Assembly: GCA_029216955.1 (NCBI GenBank) | Contig: JANAVB010015600.1 | Span: forward strand, 33,287,734-33,351,733 | DNA length: 64,000 bases | Reading direction: 5' to 3' | Origin: Iris pallida | Taxonomy: Eukaryota > Streptophyta > Magnoliopsida > Asparagales > Iridaceae | Made by a program: the position numbers and the translations under genes | Part shown: in pieces, positions 59,281 to 64,000 of the stretch | Numbering within the stretch: position 1 is the stretch's first letter | How the letters are laid out: each line of letters starts with the position of its first letter | Notes under the pieces: model-generated | The model's database searches: none | Told to the model about the DNA's origin: nothing | Seen by the model: only the letters and a program-made list of their open reading frames with translations

Positions 59281-59650
59281 CAAAAGGAGATCATTAGAAC
59301 TAGCCGTTAGAAGTCCTCCCGCAAAACATGTTTTGCTCAGAATGCCCATTTCCGTCAAAATGACGTTAGAACTAGCCGTTAGAAGTTATTTTTTGGGTAA
59401 ATTAAATTTTGCACTCCCCAAAATACCCCTCTGAATGCTGACGTTAACATTGTGGCTCTCCCCTTTCATTCTCTATATATAAGATTGTTTTGAAACATAA
59501 AACCCAAGCTTTCTATTTTCTACTTTTTTGACCGGTTGGTTGGGAAAATAACATTAAATTTTTTTATCTTCCATTTTTTTTACTTATTTGCTCTCATTTA
59601 ATGTATTGAAGCTTTTTCTTACCTACAGATCTCAAATCCAACTGCATATT

Positions 59651-59866
59651 ATGGCCAGTAGCTCGCAATCTTCATTCTCAAGACGTCCAAATAGAAATTA
59701 TTGAAGAACAATTTATTGCTATTGTGGATTAGTTAGTCCACTGAAGACTTCATGGACACCAACAAATCCTGGAAGAAGATTCTACGAGTGTGCAAATTTT
59801 CCAACAAATTATTATGGTTTTCTATTATGGGAGGATGGAAACTTTCAGAACACTATCAAATTCTAA
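59651..59866 (+). pseudogene. Small GRF-type zinc-finger ORF, broken (copy B)
   Basis: Counterpart of 16680-16895 with the same internal TGA. In copy B the codons for CysSer before FLLW are changed (TGTAGT to TATGGT), giving TyrGly, so one predicted zinc ligand is lost. It reads YCYCGLVSPLKTSWTPTNPG, RRFYECANF, then NYYGFLLWEDG. Confidence 0.55.
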
Positions 59867-61319
59867 TGTGGAATTTATTGAAAGAATTAAATGAGCACCG
59901 AGGCCAAGGTTTACAACCTATTCCTAGATAATCGACAGCGGTGGTGGCAGCAACTGAACCCGGACCATGCTTCAACATACATGTTTTGCAATTTATTTTT
60001 GGATTTTTGACATGTTTAGTAATATTTAAGTTATTTGTTTAAAGAATACATGTGCTGAAAATAAATTTGTACCAATATTTATAATTCCAGTTAGAATTAA
60101 TAAATAAATAATTATGATAATAGTCATGACTAATAAATTATTAAGACTATAATAATAATTATGATTAATAAATTATTATAATATATAAATTATTAACTAT
60201 AATTATAATTATGATTAAATTATTATTAATTAATATTATAATAAAATTTTAATTAATAAATTTTTAATTAAGATTACAATTATTAATTAATATTATAATT
60301 ATTATAAAATATTAAATAATATAATATTAGCTACAGTTATCTAGCTCCAACTATGGTTTATCAAACATGCCCAAAGTTAAATGGCTGGATAGTTCAGGAC
60401 TAACCAGACATTTGTTAAAAGATTTTTTTTTCCAGAGAAAATTTAAGATGAAAACCTACTATTTAGATTATAAACATTTATTTTCGAAAATAACGTCAAG
60501 CATGAGAATTCTATCTTTTTTAAAGAATGGGAGGTTATTTTTTTGTCACAGTCAACTTTTTGCCCGAGTAAATTCTTTTTTCTTTTTTGTTTAGTTTTCT
60601 TGTCTTTTTAATCTTTTGTTTTTTGTTTTCATTTTTTTAGTTCTTATTTCTTTGTTTTTTTTTTCTTTTTTCATATTTTTAAGAATCCTTTCTAGTTTTT
60701 TAAGAGTGACTTTTTTTGGGTAATTTTTTTTCATTTCTTAAATATTTTTTGTTTTTTCAAATTTGTATATTTTTTCTTTTTTTCATTTTTCATTGTTTAA
60801 GATTTATCTTCATTTTTTTGATTTTTTGGAATGTTTTGTCTATTTTTTATTTTTTCCATATTTTAATAGTATTTTTTGTTTTTTGTTTGGTATTTTTTTC
60901 CAGTTTTTCATCATTTCCATTTTTTAAGAATTGATTTTTTTCTGTATTTATCAGTTTTTTCCCCAAAAATATTTATATATTTGTTAAATAAAAAATAATT
61001 TATGAAAAAATAATTTTAAATAATAACTTTATAGAAATATAAAATTTTTGACTATGTATTTAAACATCCAAAGTTTTACTACATTAAATAGATTTGGATT
61101 TTATTAGTAAGTGTAGAGAATCAAGTGGCAAATTACAATGGTCAGTTTTATCCAGGAGTAAAATGGTCAGCACAACCCCAGTTTAACACCGGTTAACATA
61201 AAAGTTAGATTAGGGGGTGATTTAAGCATTTTTGTAACTTTTTGGGTTTTTCAAATCAGGGAGTCTTTAATTGCGTTTTCGTAACATCTAAGGAGGGTTT
61301 AAATGCACTTTGCCCTCAC
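59867..61319. other. AT-rich and T-rich stretch (copy B), no gene
   Basis: Counterpart of 16896-18349. The Phe-rich ORF at 60716-60934 ends earlier than its copy A partner because of T-run length changes, supporting a non-coding reading. Confidence 0.7.
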
Positions 61320-62503
61320 TACAATAACCATACAAAATAGCTCCTCTAAGCAGCATCAGCCTTCCAAGTTCCAGAAATACTATTTATCATATTAGTGAAG
61401 ATAAGTTGAAGTTCTCCAGTAAACTATAATTTAAATAATTCTTAGTATCAAACTTGATAGGCTATGCTACATCAAAAATTAGAATGTGGAGGCCACGTGG
61501 TACAATGCTTGAGTAGATTCTTTGGAACACATTAATTGAATATAGGACAAACAATTTTGATTGTAGGATGTATTAGAACCAAGCTCTTTTTAGTTTGGAA
61601 AATCAATGATGAAGTGAGCATTCATGTGAATTTTTTAGGCAAGTGTAAATTTGTTCATCTATTTTACTGTTTGTGGTTGATGTTAGAAATTATAGTCAAT
61701 TAATGCTAAATGTCTGATACTTACCTATATAGATATATAAATGTCATGTTGCATAGTTAATTTATGTCTTTCTATTTTTTTTCTATAAATAGTCATATCT
61801 CATGGTTGTTTGATGTTTAATTTATTTTTCAGGAGTTTGCTTGAAAGTTTTTGAGGGTGTGTTTTTGACAATTTTGAAATTGACATCGACAGTTTTGAGG
61901 ACGCCAATTGAAAGTTGAAGCCATAACAGTTTTAAGGGTGCTGCCTACTAATGAATGTAAATATATGTTTTTGGATATCTATTTCAAAAAAATGTAATTA
62001 AGATGATGGTATTATGTACTTTTGGTACAAAATTAAATATATTTTTAATTCTAAAAGAATATAATAAGTGTTTGTTAAATTTATATTGAAATGATTTATG
62101 TTGTATCTGGTTCAAACTGAATGTTTTAAATTTGAGCAGTATTGAGTATTGCTTTTTATAACGCATTGAGTTATAAGTTTTGACAGGTGATATATATGTG
62201 TGTGAAAACTAGAACAGGTTAAAAAGCATTATGTATATATGTCCTATTTATAATGCTTCTAAATAGATATGTTATATATAATGATAATATTAATATCGCT
62301 TGGAAATTTAGTGTTATGTATAATTGTTTTATTTATAACATTTTCAAGAAATAAGTGTCATATAAGATGATATCATTTATAACGGTTTTAATAAACATTT
62401 ATAATACTGGTTTTCATGACGGTTGCGGGCATACAAAAAAGCATTATAAAATGTCATATATGACTGTTTTTATCCTTCATAAAAAGATATTTTTCTTGTA
62501 GTG
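61320..62503 (+). mobile_element. CACTA-like fragment ending in TTCTTGTAGTG (copy B)
   Basis: Counterpart of 18350-19533 with the same terminus and subterminal-type strings; flanking triplets again do not match. Confidence 0.5.
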
Positions 62504-63295
62504 TGTCCTTGTGGTATCGATCATCTTTCGACATCCAACCACAGTCTTATGCCTTTTTCTGGTAACCACAAAGATCACTTGAGTTTGGATCTATTGATGT
62601 TTTGTCATTGAAGTGAAGAGAAATTTAAACTCATGTGGGCTAATCTTCGTTGACGGCCATGGTCTAGGAACAGCTATACTCGGTTATTTGATCCCTTCCA
62701 TACACACGCCCAAACCTTCCACCATAATTGCAAGGATTAATTTGGTTTCATGTGGAATCGAATCCACCATGCCAATATGTGCTATGTATCCATATGTTGA
62801 CCGGTAGAGCCAGCACGTTAGCGATTGCATTGCGACTAAACACCGATGAACTTTTTGTTATGAATCATACATAAAATATTTCGTCGCACGCCATCAATGA
62901 TTATTTTTCTTGCAGTGGTGGAGGTGTGAAATTGTTTGTTTCTTATAGTTGCATTGGTTCTCCACTCTATATAAATTGTTGTACCCAAAATAAATGAGCT
63001 AAATTCACAACTCGTGTGAAATAAGCGTCTCTTCAAAGAAGCACATGCATCTTGAATTTCTTCCAAGGTAGGAATGAAGAAGTTGGGAAGAGTGTCTACT
63101 ATGGATTAGGTGGATAGTAGATTTGCTGTTTTCAGATCTTATGCATCAAATATGTTCCCTCTTATGTAAAAATATGGATCACATTAATTATTTTAAAAAA
63201 TAATATCCACAATCGGTGGGATACACAATTTTATAAAAGAGAGAACATATTTAACATACCGAATTAGATAGTGGAATGAATTTGCGGTATCTCAC
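62504..63295. other. Unclassified stretch (copy B)
   Basis: Counterpart of 19534-20325, including the 64-codon ORF 62613-62807 and the GATTATTTTTCTTGCAGTG end (62899-62917). No recognised gene. Confidence 0.5.
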
Positions 63296-64000
63296 CAGAT
63301 CTGTACGCATCGCTGCGTGGGGCCTTGATCCCCCCGTATCTAGACCCACGGCCCGTCGATTCGCCTTCGCTTTATCCGATTTCTGCTTGTACGCAAGAGT
63401 ATCCATCTTCTCCAAGATCTGATCATAATACTCCTGCCGGATCCAATCCTTCTTCGAATGCCCCGAGCAAAGGTCATACACCACGTCTTGTATCTTCTTT
63501 CCGACGGCGCTTCTGTAGGTCATGCGGATCGCTTCCTCGCGATTGGGGGACCACCAGAACGTCCTCTGATATACAAATTCAATTATCACGTAATTAAAAA
63601 AATGGTAGATTAAAGAGTAATTAATAATTAACCACAATATATATATATATACCCTCATCTCGTCGAGCTAGACGTACTGCAAGTCCAGGGGCAACTCAAA
63701 AAAATTGAGTTAGGGGCCATGGTAGTTATCCCGGATAATATGCCCTAGAATCCTGGCAGCATCCCACAGAAAAAACCTACAAAGAAGCAACGCATGGATT
63801 ATTAACTTGAATAAATAAAACAAATTTAACAAATTTACTTAAATTTACTTATGATTCACCCGCGGGCCATAGCTCTCATCGGAACTCGCCCATCGGCCTC
63901 TCTGGTGGCGTCGGAGGATCCACGGCTCCGCACATGTACTCACCAGTAACCGGATGTAACTGAGTCCGAGGGTATTTCGGGGCCCACCGTACAGTAACTG
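63296..64000 (-). pseudogene. Second Transposase_24-like gene, minus strand (copy B), cut by window end
   Basis: Exon 3 (63565-63296) is in frame here, with six C at 63330-63335, giving GGSRPHAAMRTDLVRYRKF at its end. In exon 1 the codon at 63939-63941 is Glu where copy A has a stop. The TAG at 63668-63670, the ATAAGT donor and the downstream TGA in exon 1 are shared with copy A. The 5' part of exon 1 and the CACTA terminus lie beyond the window. Confidence 0.75.

Overview
The window is transposable-element sequence from a plant nuclear genome, most likely an angiosperm. I infer this from Tekay/Del-type chromovirus polyproteins with a chromodomain, an Ogre/Tat-type Ty3 element, an L1-type LINE, CACTA (En/Spm) termini with Transposase_24-like genes, and a hAT MITE. 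I see no host gene, rRNA, tRNA gene or CRISPR array that I can support. The species cannot be named from what is here.

Layout. The window is dominated by a direct duplication: 1-~21,040 (copy A) and 42,926-64,000 (copy B) are collinear, with an offset of 42,905-42,970 bp. A hand count over 708 aligned bases of the LINE gave nine substitutions (about 1.3%). Both borders of the duplication lie outside the window. Each copy contains, in order: the 3' internal end of a decayed gypsy element with polypurine tract (PPT); its 3.3-kb LTR; about 1.1 kb unclassified; a Pro-codon/GC minisatellite and GA-rich block; a CACTA terminus with GCGACGG subterminal repeats; a five-exon Transposase_24-like gene directly abutting that terminus; a 3.5-kb solo LTR with TTTGG target duplications sitting in the gene's 3' flank; the 3' CACTA end; a 3'-truncated L1 LINE carrying a 177-bp hAT MITE; a small degenerate GRF-zinc-finger ORF; AT/T-rich DNA; further CACTA-type termini; and a second, minus-strand, broken Transposase_24-like gene.

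Between the copies (21,254-42,925) lie a second CACTA terminus, the 5' LTR, PBS, gag and protease of an Ogre/Tat-like element (21,590-~27,634), and then a minus-strand array of Tekay-like elements in which neighbouring units share LTRs: LTR (39,429-42,041) - full internal region - LTR (31,799-34,416) - 3'-deleted internal region - 0.2-kb LTR remnant - gag 5' fragment. The last fragment is fused inside the Ogre protease at a short microhomology. About 0.9 kb of unclassified DNA (42,042-42,925) precedes copy B.

Function. Every coding region carries stops, frameshifts or truncations, so this is a graveyard rather than a working locus. The most interesting structures are the LTR-sharing array with its deletion junctions, the repeated architecture in which a CACTA terminus (with splice-acceptor-like ...TAG) abuts a Gly/Arg-rich transposase exon in two divergent families, and ATGCG-core motif arrays in two unrelated LTR families. 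No novel protein system is evident.
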